A stretch of DNA of 64,000 nucleotides from Nocardia testacea NBRC 100365 (lineage in GTDB: Bacteria > Actinomycetota > Actinomycetes > Mycobacteriales > Mycobacteriaceae): assembly GCF_000308775.1 (NCBI RefSeq), contig NZ_BAGJ01000268.1, forward strand, positions 1 through 64,000, in the 5' to 3' direction. Below the pieces are notes generated by a model, which worked only from the letters and a program-made list of their open reading frames with translations, was not told the origin of the DNA and searched no databases. Below, piece after piece: positions 1-8,899 of this stretch (the stretch's first letter is position 1; each line of letters begins with the position of its first letter). Both the position numbers and the translations under genes were made by a program.

Positions 1-581
1 GTGACCCGCTGCCCGGACGCGATGGTGTAACCGGCGAGACAGACGCGTAATGCCAGATCGGCATCCTCGCGGTAGGCCCGCGGGAATCGCTCGTCGAAAC
101 CGCCGACCGCGAGCAGCGCGGACCGGCGATAGGCCATATCCGCGGTGATCCACCGGGCGGTGGCCAGCCCGGCGGTGCCGCGTTCGTCGTCGGTCGGACG
201 GCGGTGTGCCGGTAGCGGGACCTCGATGCGGGCGGTGCACGCGGCGGTATCGGGGGGCAGGTCGAGCAGGTCCGCGGCCAGTCGGTCCGGCCAGTCGGAA
301 GCGACCAGGACGTCGTCGTCGAGGAAGGCGATCCAGGATCCCGTGGCGTGCCGCCAACCGGCGTTGCGGGCGGCCGCCGGTCCGCGGCCCCCCGAGCGGA
401 TGACGCGGACCGGCGCGCTGCCGCCCGGCAGCGGGAGTTCGCCGCCACGACCCGGTCGGTCGTCCACCACGATGATCTCCCGGGGCCGCGGCCCGGTCGC
501 GGCCTCCAGCGCCGCCAGCAGCAGCCGGAGGCTGTCCCGGCCGGTGGTCGGTACGACGATGCTGTAGTCGAGGCGGTTCAT
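1..581 (-). CDS. Family 2 glycosyltransferase, 3' end cut by the window edge
   Basis: The reverse strand reads 193 codons from an ATG at 581 and runs off the window without a stop. The N-terminus (MNRLDYSIVVPTTGRDSL) is the nucleotide-binding strand of a GT-A fold, followed by a VVDDRP loop and a FLDDDVL segment that matches the DXD metal/nucleotide-sugar site. A later FDERFPRAYREDADL stretch is the usual acceptor-side ED motif. It should transfer a sugar from a nucleotide donor to a glycan acceptor at the inner membrane face. Its ATG overlaps the stop of the carbamoyltransferase (ATGA, 578-581), so the two are translationally coupled. Donor and acceptor are unknown. Confidence 0.85.
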   Translation of the reverse strand, partial: MNRLDYSIVVPTTGRDSLRLLLAALEAATGPRPREIIVVDDRPGRGGELPLPGGSAPVRVIRSGGRGPAAARNAGWRHATGSWIAFLDDDVLVASDWPDRLAADLLDLPPDTAACTARIEVPLPAHRRPTDDERGTAGLATARWITADMAYRRSALLAVGGFDERFPRAYREDADLALRVCLAGYTIASGQRV

Positions 582-2200
582 CGGCGACGCACCAGGAACG
601 GACCGAGGGCCAGCACATCGATCGGGGCGGAACCGAAACATTCCAGTGCGTCGCGCGGTGCGTCCACCATCGGCCGGCCCGCGGTGTTCAGGCTGGTGTT
701 GACGACCACCGGCACGCCGGTGCGGCGGTCGAATTCGGTGAGCATGCGCGCGGTGAGGGGATCGTCCGCGGGGTCGACGGTCTGCACCCGCGCCGTGCCG
801 TCCACATGGGTCACCGCCGGGATCCGGTCCTGCCAGTCGGGCGCCACATCGTGGACGAACAGCATGTACGGGCTGGGTAGCGGTCCACGGCCGAAGATCT
901 CGGCCGCCCGGTCCGCCCGCACCATCGGCGCGACCGGCCGGAACTGCTCCCGGCCCTTCACATCGTTGAGGCGTTCCAGATTGGCCGCCCGGCCGGGATG
1001 CGCGAGCAGCGACCGGTGTCCGAGGGCGCGCGGACCGTATTCGGCCCGCCCCTGGAACCAGGCGACCACCTGGTCGGCCGCCAGTGCCGCCGCGACCTCG
1101 GCCGCCACATCCGCCGGCCTGGTGTATCGGAGGTCCGCCGTCCGCAGGACGGCTTCCAGTTCCGCATCGGTCCACTCGCGGCCCAGGTCGGCGCGCGACA
1201 TCGGCGCGGCGCGCTCCCCGAACTCGGCCGCCAACTGCAATGCGGCCCCCAGCGCGGTGCCCGCGTCACCGGAGGCCGGCTGCACCCAGATCCGTTCGAA
1301 CGGTCCTTCGGCGTACAACCGGGTGTTGGCGACGCAGTTGAGCGCGATACCGCCGGCCAGGGTGAGGTTGTGCTGCCCGGTCTGCTCGTGCAGCCATCCG
1401 GTCAGCTCCAGCAGCACCTCCTCGAGGCGTCGCTGCGCACTCGCGGTGAGATCGGCGTGGTCGGGGCCGAGCCGGCCACCGGTCACCGCCGGGGCGTACC
1501 GCGCCCAGTCCACCGGTTCGGTCCGGAATCCGCCGTCGCCGGTGGTGTACAGCAGTTCCCGGAACTCGTCGAGGAAGCGCGGCGTGCCGTAGGACGCCAG
1601 TGCCATCACCTTGTACTCGTCGCTCGAACGGGCGAAACCCAGGTGTTCGGTGAGGTCCTCGTACATCAGGCCGAGCGAATGCGGCAGGCGCTGGGCGGCG
1701 AGTTCGACGAATTTGCCGTCCCGGTACTCCCCGGCGAGATAAGAACTGCTCTCCCCGCGTCCGTCGGCCACCAGCACCGCGGTATCGCCGAGCGGCGCCG
1801 CGAGCGCCGCCGAGGCGGCATGGGCGATATGGTGCCGGACGAAGCGCACGATCGACGGGTCGAGGCCGGGGAGCGCGGCACGCAGGAACGCCGGTGCGCG
1901 GCGCGCGTAGTCGGTACGCAACTCCTCGCTCGACGGGTCGAGACCGCCGAGCGAATGGTCCACCAGCGCGGGGTCGTAGGAGTACCCCACCGCGTCGAGC
2001 TGATCGGGTCGCAGGCCCGCGCGTTCGAGGCACCAGGCCGCGGCCTGCTCCGGCATCTCCCAGGCCGCGAACGGCACCGGTCGCTTACCGTGCTTGCGGC
2101 GGGTGAACCGCTCCTCCTCCGCGGCGGCGACTATCTCACCGTCCACGAGGAGCGCGGCGGCGGGATCGTGGAATATCGCGTTGACACCGAGAATGCGCAC
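578..2200 (-). CDS. Carbamoyltransferase of the NodU/CmcH family
   Basis: This 540-residue protein starts MRILGVNAIFHDPAAALL, the ASKHA-fold start typical of O-carbamoyltransferases. Metal-binding histidines appear in VRHHIAHAAS (about 121-130), GGIALNCVAN marks the nucleotide-binding lobe, and the C-terminal domain carries FQGRAEYGPRALGHRS. Family members use carbamoyl phosphate and ATP to carbamoylate a hydroxyl, often on a sugar (nodulation factors, antibiotics, capsules). Its place among glycosyltransferases and an epimerase suggests the target is a sugar in a surface glycan (inference). Length is normal for the family. It sits 46 nt downstream of the epimerase and overlaps the next glycosyltransferase. 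Confidence 0.92.
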   Translation of the reverse strand: MRILGVNAIFHDPAAALLVDGEIVAAAEEERFTRRKHGKRPVPFAAWEMPEQAAAWCLERAGLRPDQLDAVGYSYDPALVDHSLGGLDPSSEELRTDYARRAPAFLRAALPGLDPSIVRFVRHHIAHAASAALAAPLGDTAVLVADGRGESSSYLAGEYRDGKFVELAAQRLPHSLGLMYEDLTEHLGFARSSDEYKVMALASYGTPRFLDEFRELLYTTGDGGFRTEPVDWARYAPAVTGGRLGPDHADLTASAQRRLEEVLLELTGWLHEQTGQHNLTLAGGIALNCVANTRLYAEGPFERIWVQPASGDAGTALGAALQLAAEFGERAAPMSRADLGREWTDAELEAVLRTADLRYTRPADVAAEVAAALAADQVVAWFQGRAEYGPRALGHRSLLAHPGRAANLERLNDVKGREQFRPVAPMVRADRAAEIFGRGPLPSPYMLFVHDVAPDWQDRIPAVTHVDGTARVQTVDPADDPLTARMLTEFDRRTGVPVVVNTSLNTAGRPMVDAPRDALECFGSAPIDVLALGPFLVRRR

Positions 2201-2246
2201 CGGGCCGCCTTTCCACTGGGGATACGGGCTCGTACCGCGAGATCGT

Positions 2247-3311
2247 CTACGCGCTACCCGTGGAATGCACCGCCAAACCGGTCTGCCGTTTCGTTACCGG
2301 ACGCGGTGTCGCGTCCGCCGCAGCCGTCCGTCCCGCGAACCAGTCGATCGTGCGGCGCAGTCCCTCGGCCAGATCGATCAGGGGCTGCCAGCCGAGGGCG
2401 TGGCGGGCCAGGGCGATATCCGGGCAGCGGCGCCGGGGGTCGTCGATCGCGCCGTCGATGAATTCAAGAGCGGAGTCGCTACCGGTCGCCGCGCGGATCT
2501 CCGCGGCCAGCGACCGCACCGAGAGTTCGCGGGGATTACCGATATTGACCGGTCCGGAATGATCGGTGCGTGCCAGCGCCAGCAGTCCGCGCACGGTGTC
2601 GTCGACGTAACACAGCGACCGGGTCTGCTCGCCCGTGCCGGCCACGGTCAACGGGACGCCGGCCAGCGCCTGGGCGATGAACGTGGGCACCATCCGTCCG
2701 TCGTCGGCCCGCATCCGCGGCCCGTAGGTGTTGAAGATCCGGGCGATTCCCGTATTCACGCCGTGTTCCCGGTGGTACGCCATGGTCAATGCCTCGGCAT
2801 AGCGCTTCGCTTCGTCGTAGACGCTGCGCGGCCCCACCGGATTGACATGGCCCCAATACCCCTCGGGCTGGGGATGGACCCCCGGGTCGCCGTACACCTC
2901 GCTGGTGGACGCGAGCACGAACCGGGCGCCGCAATGCTCGGCCAGCTCGAGGGCGTGTGCGGTACCGAGGGAACCGGCTCGTAACGTTTCGATCGGAAGC
3001 CGCAGATAGTCCGGCGGCGAGGCGGCCGACGCGAGATGGAAGACGATATCGAACCAGCCGAGCCCGGTGAACGATTCGGTCACATCGTGCTGCATGACGG
3101 CGAACCCGGGCCGGTCCACCAGCCCGGCGATATTCTCCGGTGCCGAGGTGGCGAAGTTGTCGAGGGCGACCACGGACGCACCCGCGTCGAGCAGCTGTTC
3201 GCACAGGTGCGAGCCGACGAAGCCGGCGCCGCCGGTCACCAGCACCCGCCGGGGGCGCCCGGCCCGGCGGCCGTGCGGTGTGGGCACCGGATCCGGGGTC
3301 GACGCCGTCAT
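2247..3311 (-). CDS. NAD-dependent sugar epimerase/dehydratase, UDP-glucuronate decarboxylase-like
   Basis: This 354-residue extended SDR has TGGAGFVG at residues 26-33, STSEVYGDP around 135 and the catalytic pair Y165/K169 in RSVYDEAKR. The ASPPDY segment and RSxYDExKR resemble UDP-glucuronate decarboxylases (UXS), which make UDP-xylose; UDP-glucose 4-epimerase-type chemistry is the main alternative. About 20 extra residues rich in Pro and Arg precede the fold. The start overlaps the stop of the upstream glycosyltransferase by 4 nt (3308-3311), so it is coupled to it. It would supply the nucleotide sugar used by the neighbouring transferases. Confidence 0.88.
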   Translation of the reverse strand: MTASTPDPVPTPHGRRAGRPRRVLVTGGAGFVGSHLCEQLLDAGASVVALDNFATSAPENIAGLVDRPGFAVMQHDVTESFTGLGWFDIVFHLASAASPPDYLRLPIETLRAGSLGTAHALELAEHCGARFVLASTSEVYGDPGVHPQPEGYWGHVNPVGPRSVYDEAKRYAEALTMAYHREHGVNTGIARIFNTYGPRMRADDGRMVPTFIAQALAGVPLTVAGTGEQTRSLCYVDDTVRGLLALARTDHSGPVNIGNPRELSVRSLAAEIRAATGSDSALEFIDGAIDDPRRRCPDIALARHALGWQPLIDLAEGLRRTIDWFAGRTAAADATPRPVTKRQTGLAVHSTGSA

Positions 3312-4528
3312 CGGGCCTCCTCCCGGCCGGTTTCACCGCGTACCGCCGCGGCGGCCACCCGGCGGTAGGCCCGCAGGGTTTCCGCGGTGATCCGCTCCCA
3401 CGAATAGCGCGCGCGGACCCGGTCGCGCCCGGCGCGCCCGAAATTCGCCCGGGTCTGCGGCGCGTCCAGCAGGCCTTCGATCGCGTCGGCCAGTTCACCG
3501 GGTTCGCGGGGTGTCACCAATCTGCCGGTGACACCGTCGACCACGGTGTCGGTGAGGCCGCCCACCGCGGCGGCCACCACGGGCACACCGCAGGCCATGG
3601 CTTCCAGCGGGGTGATGCCGAAGGGTTCGTACCAGGGCGTGCACACGGCCACATCCGCCGACCGCAGCAGCGGCGCCATCTCCGTTCTCGGTACCTGACC
3701 CAGCAGGTGCACGCGGTCGGCCACGCCGAGTTCGCCGGCCAGGGCCGAGAGTCGTTGCGCTTCGGGATCATCGGCGAGTTTGCCGTCATCGGGTCCGCCG
3801 ACCAGGATCAGTTCGGTATCGCGCAGCCGCGCCAGAGCGGTGATCGCGATATCGAAACCCTTGCGTGGCACCAGCCTGCCCACACTGACGACCCGGTGGC
3901 GTGACGACCTCGCCGCCCGCGGACCGTCCGGTGTGAACCGGTCGAGGTCCACGCCGCAGGGAATCACCGAGGTCCGGGTCCGCGGTAGGCCCATGCGGAC
4001 GAGTTCGAACACTTCGTCGGTGCAGGTGGCGATGACGCGGTCGGCCCGTTCGGCAATGCCGTGTTCCAGCTCCACCCGCCCAGGCGGACTGGTATCGGCC
4101 GCACCCTGATATCGGCGTTTGACGACCCCGAGCGCGTGAAAGGTCTGCAGTACCGGGATGCCCAGGGCCGGTGCGGCCGCGAGTGTGGCGAGACCCGACA
4201 TCCAGAAGTGGGCGTGCGCCACATCGGGTGCCTCCCGCTGCCAGTCGCGCCGGAGGAACTCCCCGAATTCATCCATGAACGGGAGCAGTTCGTCCTTCGG
4301 CAGCACTTCCGGCGGCCCGGCCGGTACCCGGGTCACGCGGTAGCCCTGGTCGGTGCGCACCGTGGTGGGCGCGGCGGCCTCTTCGCGCCGGGTGTAGACG
4401 GTGACATCGTGTCCGCGCCGGGACATCCCGGCGGCGAGTTCGGCGACGTGGACATTCTGGCCACCGGCATCGACGCCGCCGAGCGCGGCCAGCGGGCTGG
4501 CGTGTTCGGACACCATCGCGATCTTCAT
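3308..4528 (-). CDS. Family 4 glycosyltransferase
   Basis: This 406-residue protein begins MKIAMVSEHASPLAALGGVDAGGQNVHV, the GT-B N-terminal glycine-rich loop found in SucA/MshA-like GT4 enzymes. The second domain carries SVGRLVPRKGFD and the retaining E-x7-E motif in EPFGITPLEAMACG near residue 295. It should transfer a sugar from a nucleotide donor with retention of configuration, at the cytoplasmic face of the membrane. It lies 19 nt after the next upstream glycosyltransferase and overlaps the epimerase, as part of one five-gene reverse-strand operon. Donor specificity cannot be read. Confidence 0.9.
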   Translation of the reverse strand: MKIAMVSEHASPLAALGGVDAGGQNVHVAELAAGMSRRGHDVTVYTRREEAAAPTTVRTDQGYRVTRVPAGPPEVLPKDELLPFMDEFGEFLRRDWQREAPDVAHAHFWMSGLATLAAAPALGIPVLQTFHALGVVKRRYQGAADTSPPGRVELEHGIAERADRVIATCTDEVFELVRMGLPRTRTSVIPCGVDLDRFTPDGPRAARSSRHRVVSVGRLVPRKGFDIAITALARLRDTELILVGGPDDGKLADDPEAQRLSALAGELGVADRVHLLGQVPRTEMAPLLRSADVAVCTPWYEPFGITPLEAMACGVPVVAAAVGGLTDTVVDGVTGRLVTPREPGELADAIEGLLDAPQTRANFGRAGRDRVRARYSWERITAETLRAYRRVAAAAVRGETGREEAR

Positions 4529-4547
4529 TGTTCCGCCTTTCCGATCC

Positions 4548-5525
4548 CTATGCGGTGATCTCGGCGAGCAGACCGTCCCAGCGGCGCAGGAAGGTTTCGA
4601 GACCGTAGTGCTCCAGTGCGTACTGCCGTCCCGATTTCCCGGCGAGTACTGCCAGATCGGGTTCGTGGAGGAACTCGTGGAACCGCGCGGTGAGTACCGC
4701 GATATCGGTGGACAGGGCCCCCGCCTCGGGCGGGACCGCCCGGACCGCTTCGGTGGTCGCCAACGCGACCACCGGCATCCCCAGCTGCATGGCTTCGAGC
4801 AGGGACAGGCCGAGAGAGGTCCAGCGCGCGGTGTGCAGATAGACGCGCCGCCGCGCCATCTCCTGATGGAGCGCGGTCTGGTCGAGGTCGGCGATCCCCC
4901 GGACCGGGTGCACGGTAGGGCTTTCCGGGGTGAATCCGGCGGCGCCGATACCGTACAGATCGACCGGTCCGGCCCTGGCGAAGGCCGGCAGCAGATCGGT
5001 CCCGGTGATCCGCCCGCGCCGCAGCGGCTCGTTGATCAGGGCGACACCGTGCGGGATCTCCCCGGTGTAGCGCGCGCCCGGATCGACGATGCCGTGCGGT
5101 ACGACCCGCGTCGGCGCGCGACCGTTGTCCCACATCAGATCGTTGAAATGGGTCACGTGCACCAGCGGGATATCGGCGCGCTCGGCCAGCGGATGCCGGG
5201 TGGTGGCCGCCTGCGGGCGCGGTGTGTTGTGCTCGACGTACACCGCCGGGATGTCGATACCCGGGCGCCGGCCGAGCCAGCGTTCGGCCAGCTCGATCTC
5301 CTCGGGTCGCTGGAGCACCACGACGTCGGGCCGGGCCGCGTGCAGTTCTGCTGCCGGGATCTCCTGGGCGGACGGCCAGTCGCGCCCGCAGCGCCCCCGC
5401 CCCCACGGCCCGCCGTCGTCCACCACCGGCAGCAGATAGCGATGTCTTCCCTGGACGAACGAACTGGTCCACGAGCCGTGCACGTGCCAGAGCAGTATGT
5501 CGAGCCGGTTCGCCGTCTCCACCAT
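4548..5525 (-). CDS. GT4-like glycosyltransferase (first gene of the reverse-strand glycan operon)
   Basis: This 325-residue protein starts at an ATG at 5525. The second half shows a GT-B nucleotide-sugar domain: VVPHGIVDPG, then SLGLSLLEAMQLGMPVVAL, which matches the retaining E-x7-E region with one position unclear. The N-terminal half (HVHGSWTSSFVQGRHRYLLP, AVYVEHNTPRP) fits the acceptor domain seen in glycan glycosyltransferases. It is shorter than typical GT4 enzymes (350-400 residues). It heads the operon running to the left edge and shares a 129-nt divergent promoter region with the aldehyde dehydrogenase gene. Confidence 0.72.
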   Translation of the reverse strand: MVETANRLDILLWHVHGSWTSSFVQGRHRYLLPVVDDGGPWGRGRCGRDWPSAQEIPAAELHAARPDVVVLQRPEEIELAERWLGRRPGIDIPAVYVEHNTPRPQAATTRHPLAERADIPLVHVTHFNDLMWDNGRAPTRVVPHGIVDPGARYTGEIPHGVALINEPLRRGRITGTDLLPAFARAGPVDLYGIGAAGFTPESPTVHPVRGIADLDQTALHQEMARRRVYLHTARWTSLGLSLLEAMQLGMPVVALATTEAVRAVPPEAGALSTDIAVLTARFHEFLHEPDLAVLAGKSGRQYALEHYGLETFLRRWDGLLAEITA

Positions 5526-5551
5526 GCGCTAGCCCTAACCTGTTCGAGGCG

Positions 5552-5647
5552 GTTCAAACAGGGCGCCGGGTAAAGCGCCGATCTACCGGGGGCCTCGGCG
5601 TGGCGACTCGCCGAGGCGGGTTTGAATCGCCGGCGCCGGGCAAAGCG
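5552..5647. promoter_or_regulatory. Divergent promoter region with a repeated 16-mer and a hairpin
   Basis: Two 16-base copies of GGCGCCGGGYAAAGCG (5562-5577 and 5632-5647) differ at one base and lie 70 bp apart. Each is preceded by a GTTCAAAC-type heptamer, but in opposite orientations (5552-5559 and 5620-5627). Between them is a perfect 8-bp inverted repeat CCTCGGCG/CGCCGAGG (5593-5600 and 5609-5616). The element fills the gap between two divergent glycan genes, so it is probably a shared control region. The second copy ends 7 nt before the aldehyde dehydrogenase ATG. No known regulator motif is recognised. Confidence 0.4.
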
Positions 5648-5654
5648 CGCCGGT

Positions 5655-7046
5655 ATGAGCCGATCGAGCACAGTCACAGAACCCACGCGGCCGCCGGTGA
5701 CCGAGACGATCGAGATCCTCGACCCGGCCACCGGCATCACTGTCGGAACGGTGCCCGTGACCGGCGCCGCCGAACTCGACCGGCGGGTGGCCTCGGCCCG
5801 CCGGGCGCAGCCCGGATGGGCGTGTACCCCGGTCACCGAACGTGCCGCGGCATTACGGGCCGGTGCCGGCCTGCTGCGCGAATACGTCGCGGAACTCGCC
5901 GCGACCGCCGAGGCCGAAACCGGTCGCCCGCGCGCCGAAGGTGCCGAGGGCATCGCGGCCGGCGCCGCGACGCTGGAGCAGTACGCCGAGCTGGGCCCCG
6001 TGCACCGCGGGAAGAGTTTGCAGGGCGATGCCGAGGCGGCCGACTTCATGGTGTGGGAGCCGCGCGGTGTCGTCGTCGCGCTGACGCCGTGGAACGATCC
6101 GGTCGCGGTCTCGTGCGGACTGATCGGCGCCGCCCTGGTCACCGGCAATACGGTGGTGTACAAACCGAGCGAGCGGGCCCCGCACACCGGTGCGCTGCTG
6201 GGCGAGCTGCTGGCGCGCGCGCTCCCGGAGGGAGTGCTGGAGACGGTCCAGGGTGACGGCGCCGTCGGTGCCGCGCTGGCCGCCCGCAGCGATGTGGATG
6301 TCGTCGCGCATGTCGGCAGTACCGCGACCGGCCGGTCGATCGCCCGGAGTACCGCCGCGACCGGCGTGAAGGCCTTGCTGGAGAACGGTGGTAACGACGC
6401 GCTGGTGATCGATGCGGGGGTGGACCCCGGCTGGGCCGCGGAGCAGGCCGCGCTCGGTGCCTTCGCGAACTCCGGCCAGATCTGTGTATCGGTCGAGCGG
6501 ATCTTCGTGCACGAGGCGATCGCGGAGCCGTTCCTGGCCGCGCTGGTGGTGGCGGCCGATGCCCGGACCACGGCGCCGCTGGTCGACCGGCGCCATCGCG
6601 ACCTGGTCCACGCGCAGGTGGACGAGGCGGTCGCTGCGGGAGCCGAGTGCCGGATCGGCGGTATCTTGCCCGGCGGCGCCGGGGCGCACTACCCGGCCAC
6701 CGTGCTGTCCGGCTGTACCCCGGAGATGCGCATCATGCGCGAGGAAACATTCGGCCCGGTCGCGCCGGTGCGCGTGGTGGGATCGTTCGACCAGGGACTC
6801 GCCGAAGCGGCCCGGGACGACTACGGCCTGGCCGCGACGGTGCTCACCGCGTCGATGTCACATGCCCAGCGTGCCTGGCGGGAGCTCCCGGTGGGCACGG
6901 TGAAGATCAACGCGGTATTCGGTGGTGCGCCGGGCGGCGCGGCCCACCCCCGCGGCGCCAGCGGTACCGGCTACGGGTACGGACCCGAACTGCTGGACGA
7001 GATGACGCAGACCAAGGTCGTCCACCTGAACTCCGCGCCCCGGTGA
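5655..7046 (+). CDS. NAD(P)-dependent aldehyde dehydrogenase
   Basis: This 463-residue protein has the aldehyde dehydrogenase fold: the cofactor segment TPWNDPVAVS, LLENGGNDALVID with the general-base Glu, FANSGQICVSVERI with the catalytic Cys, and the MREETFGPVAPV region. The family oxidises an aldehyde to an acid using NAD(P). I chose the ATG at 5655 because an in-frame TTG at 5622 would add a basic extension upstream of the conserved region. It is coupled to the next gene through a GTGA overlap (7043-7046). The glycan setting suggests oxidation of a sugar-derived aldehyde, but benzaldehyde- or succinate-semialdehyde-type activity is also possible. Confidence 0.85.
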   Translation: MSRSSTVTEPTRPPVTETIEILDPATGITVGTVPVTGAAELDRRVASARRAQPGWACTPVTERAAALRAGAGLLREYVAELAATAEAETGRPRAEGAEGIAAGAATLEQYAELGPVHRGKSLQGDAEAADFMVWEPRGVVVALTPWNDPVAVSCGLIGAALVTGNTVVYKPSERAPHTGALLGELLARALPEGVLETVQGDGAVGAALAARSDVDVVAHVGSTATGRSIARSTAATGVKALLENGGNDALVIDAGVDPGWAAEQAALGAFANSGQICVSVERIFVHEAIAEPFLAALVVAADARTTAPLVDRRHRDLVHAQVDEAVAAGAECRIGGILPGGAGAHYPATVLSGCTPEMRIMREETFGPVAPVRVVGSFDQGLAEAARDDYGLAATVLTASMSHAQRAWRELPVGTVKINAVFGGAPGGAAHPRGASGTGYGYGPELLDEMTQTKVVHLNSAPR

Positions 7047-8011
7047 ATCCGGTGGCCGCCGCCGCGTGGGGTGTACCCACCGCGCCGCCCGCTCCGTCCG
7101 GCCGGGCCGAGCGCTTCCCGGCCACGCGGGTACTGGTGACCGGCTGGTCCAGTTTCGTGCACGGCGAGGCGACGGCCGGCGATGTGCTGAGCATGCGCCA
7201 TGTGAGCGAGCGCCTCACCGCCGCCGGGATACCGCACGATACGGTGTGGAGTCCGCGGTTCCGGGCCGAGGCGTTGCACCTGGACGAGGCCGATGCGGGC
7301 CGCTACTCGCATCTCGTCTTCGTCTGCGGTCCCATCCACGGCGACCAGGTCCGCGCGTTGCACGAACGGTTCGCGCAGTGCCGGCGGATCGCGGTCGGCG
7401 TCACGGTCGTGGACCCGGCCGACGCGGCGGTCACCGGCTTCCACCGGGTGCTGGCCCGCGACGATGGCGGCACCGGCCGGCCCGATCTCTCCGTATCGGC
7501 GACCACCGCCCGTGTGGCGGTGGTGGGTGTGGTGCTCGCCCCCGGGCAGTCCGAATACGGTGCCGCGCGCCGGCATCGCCCGGTGCACGAGGCGCTCGGG
7601 CGCTGGCTGGCCGGCCTCGACTGCGCCCGGGTACCCCTCGATACCAGACTGGCCACCGACGACTGGCGGCACTGCGCCACCCCCGACCAGCTCGCCTCGG
7701 TCTTCTCGTGCCTGGATGCCGTGGTCACCACCCGGCTGCACGGCCTGGTGTTCGGGCTGCGCGCCGGGACCCCGGTGCTGGCGGTGGATCCCGTCGCTGG
7801 CGGCGGAAAGGTGACGGCCCAGGCGAAGGCGCTGGGCTGGCCCGCACTCGTGGCCGCGGACCGGGCCGCGGATCCGGACACCCTGGACCATTGGTGGACG
7901 TGGTGTCTGTCGCCGTCCGGGCGGGAGCGGGCGCGACGGCGGAATCTGCCCGCGGCGGATGCGCTGACCGGCGAGCTGCTGGGTGAACTGCTCGGGGAAG
8001 GATCGGTATGA
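7043..8011 (+). CDS. Polysaccharide pyruvyl transferase-like protein
   Basis: A GTG start at 7043 overlaps the stop of the dehydrogenase and gives 322 residues. The central LDAVVTTRLHGLVFGLRAG, followed by GTPVLAVD, is the signature of polysaccharide pyruvyl transferases (CsaB-like GT-B fold), which add a ketal pyruvate from phosphoenolpyruvate to a sugar. Pyruvylation gives cell-wall or capsule sugars a negative charge. The N-terminal half is divergent, so a glycosyltransferase-like role is the alternative. It overlaps the next glycosyltransferase by ATGA (8008-8011), which places it in a four-gene forward operon. Confidence 0.78.
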   Translation: MNPVAAAAWGVPTAPPAPSGRAERFPATRVLVTGWSSFVHGEATAGDVLSMRHVSERLTAAGIPHDTVWSPRFRAEALHLDEADAGRYSHLVFVCGPIHGDQVRALHERFAQCRRIAVGVTVVDPADAAVTGFHRVLARDDGGTGRPDLSVSATTARVAVVGVVLAPGQSEYGAARRHRPVHEALGRWLAGLDCARVPLDTRLATDDWRHCATPDQLASVFSCLDAVVTTRLHGLVFGLRAGTPVLAVDPVAGGGKVTAQAKALGWPALVAADRAADPDTLDHWWTWCLSPSGRERARRRNLPAADALTGELLGELLGEGSV

Positions 8012-8895
8012 GCGTGCCCGGCGACACCCCGAAGACCACGGTCGTCATCGCGACCCGCAATCGGGCCGGTGAACTGGCACGAACCCTCACCGAACTCAGC
8101 GCGTTGCGCCCGCGCCCGCCGATCGTGGTGCTGGACAACGCCTCCGACGACGACACCACCGGACGGGCCCGGAGCTTTCCGGGGGTGAAGGTCATCCGGT
8201 TGCATCGCAATCTCGGTGCGGCGGCGCGCAATCTCGGTGTCGCCGTCGCCCGCACCCCGTATATCGCGTTCAGCGACGACGATTCGTGGTGGGCCGGGGA
8301 CGCGCTCACCGAAGCCGAACGGGTACTCGATCGCTGTCCGCGGCTCGGTCTCGTCGCCGGGCGCACGCTGGTGGGCGGCGATCACCGGGATGATCCGGTC
8401 AACGAGCGGATGGCGGCCAGCCCCCTGGGGCGGACCGCCGAACTGCCCGGCCCCTCGGTGCTCGGCTTCCTCGCCTGCGCCGCGATCGTGCGCCGGGAAG
8501 CGTACCGGGAGGTCGCCGGGTTCAGCAGGTTGCTGCATTTCGGCGCCGAGGAGCGTTTGCTGGCACTGGATCTGGCGACCCACGGCTGGCATCTGTGTTA
8601 CGTGCCCGCGGTGCGGGCTCATCATCATCCCTCCACCCACCGTCCCCCGCCGGCGTGGCGCCGGCGGGCCGAACAGCGCAACAACGCGTTGATCACCTGG
8701 ATGCGGCGGCCGATACGGCAGTGCGCGGCCGAAACCGCGCGGTTGCTCGGCCGGGCCGCCCATGACCCCGGGGCACTGCTGGCGGTGGCGGGGGTGGCCC
8801 GCCGGCTGCCGTGGGCACTGGCGCAGCGGCGCCGACTGCCGCCGGATGTGGAGAGCCGGGCCCGGATCCTCGAACTCGCCGACGGAAGGAAATGA
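8008..8895 (+). CDS. Family 2 glycosyltransferase
   Basis: This 295-residue GT-A enzyme has TTVVIATRNRAGELARTL at the N-terminus, VVLDNASDDDT, and FSDDDSWW (about 90) as the metal-binding DXD site. The later segment HFGAEERLLALDLATHGW is the acceptor-side catalytic region of GT2 enzymes. It should transfer a sugar to a growing surface glycan. The ATG overlaps the stop of the pyruvyl transferase-like gene. The following glycosyltransferase has the same domain order and similar length, so the two look like an old tandem duplication. Confidence 0.88.
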   Translation: MSVPGDTPKTTVVIATRNRAGELARTLTELSALRPRPPIVVLDNASDDDTTGRARSFPGVKVIRLHRNLGAAARNLGVAVARTPYIAFSDDDSWWAGDALTEAERVLDRCPRLGLVAGRTLVGGDHRDDPVNERMAASPLGRTAELPGPSVLGFLACAAIVRREAYREVAGFSRLLHFGAEERLLALDLATHGWHLCYVPAVRAHHHPSTHRPPPAWRRRAEQRNNALITWMRRPIRQCAAETARLLGRAAHDPGALLAVAGVARRLPWALAQRRRLPPDVESRARILELADGRK

Positions 8896-8899
8896 GCCG

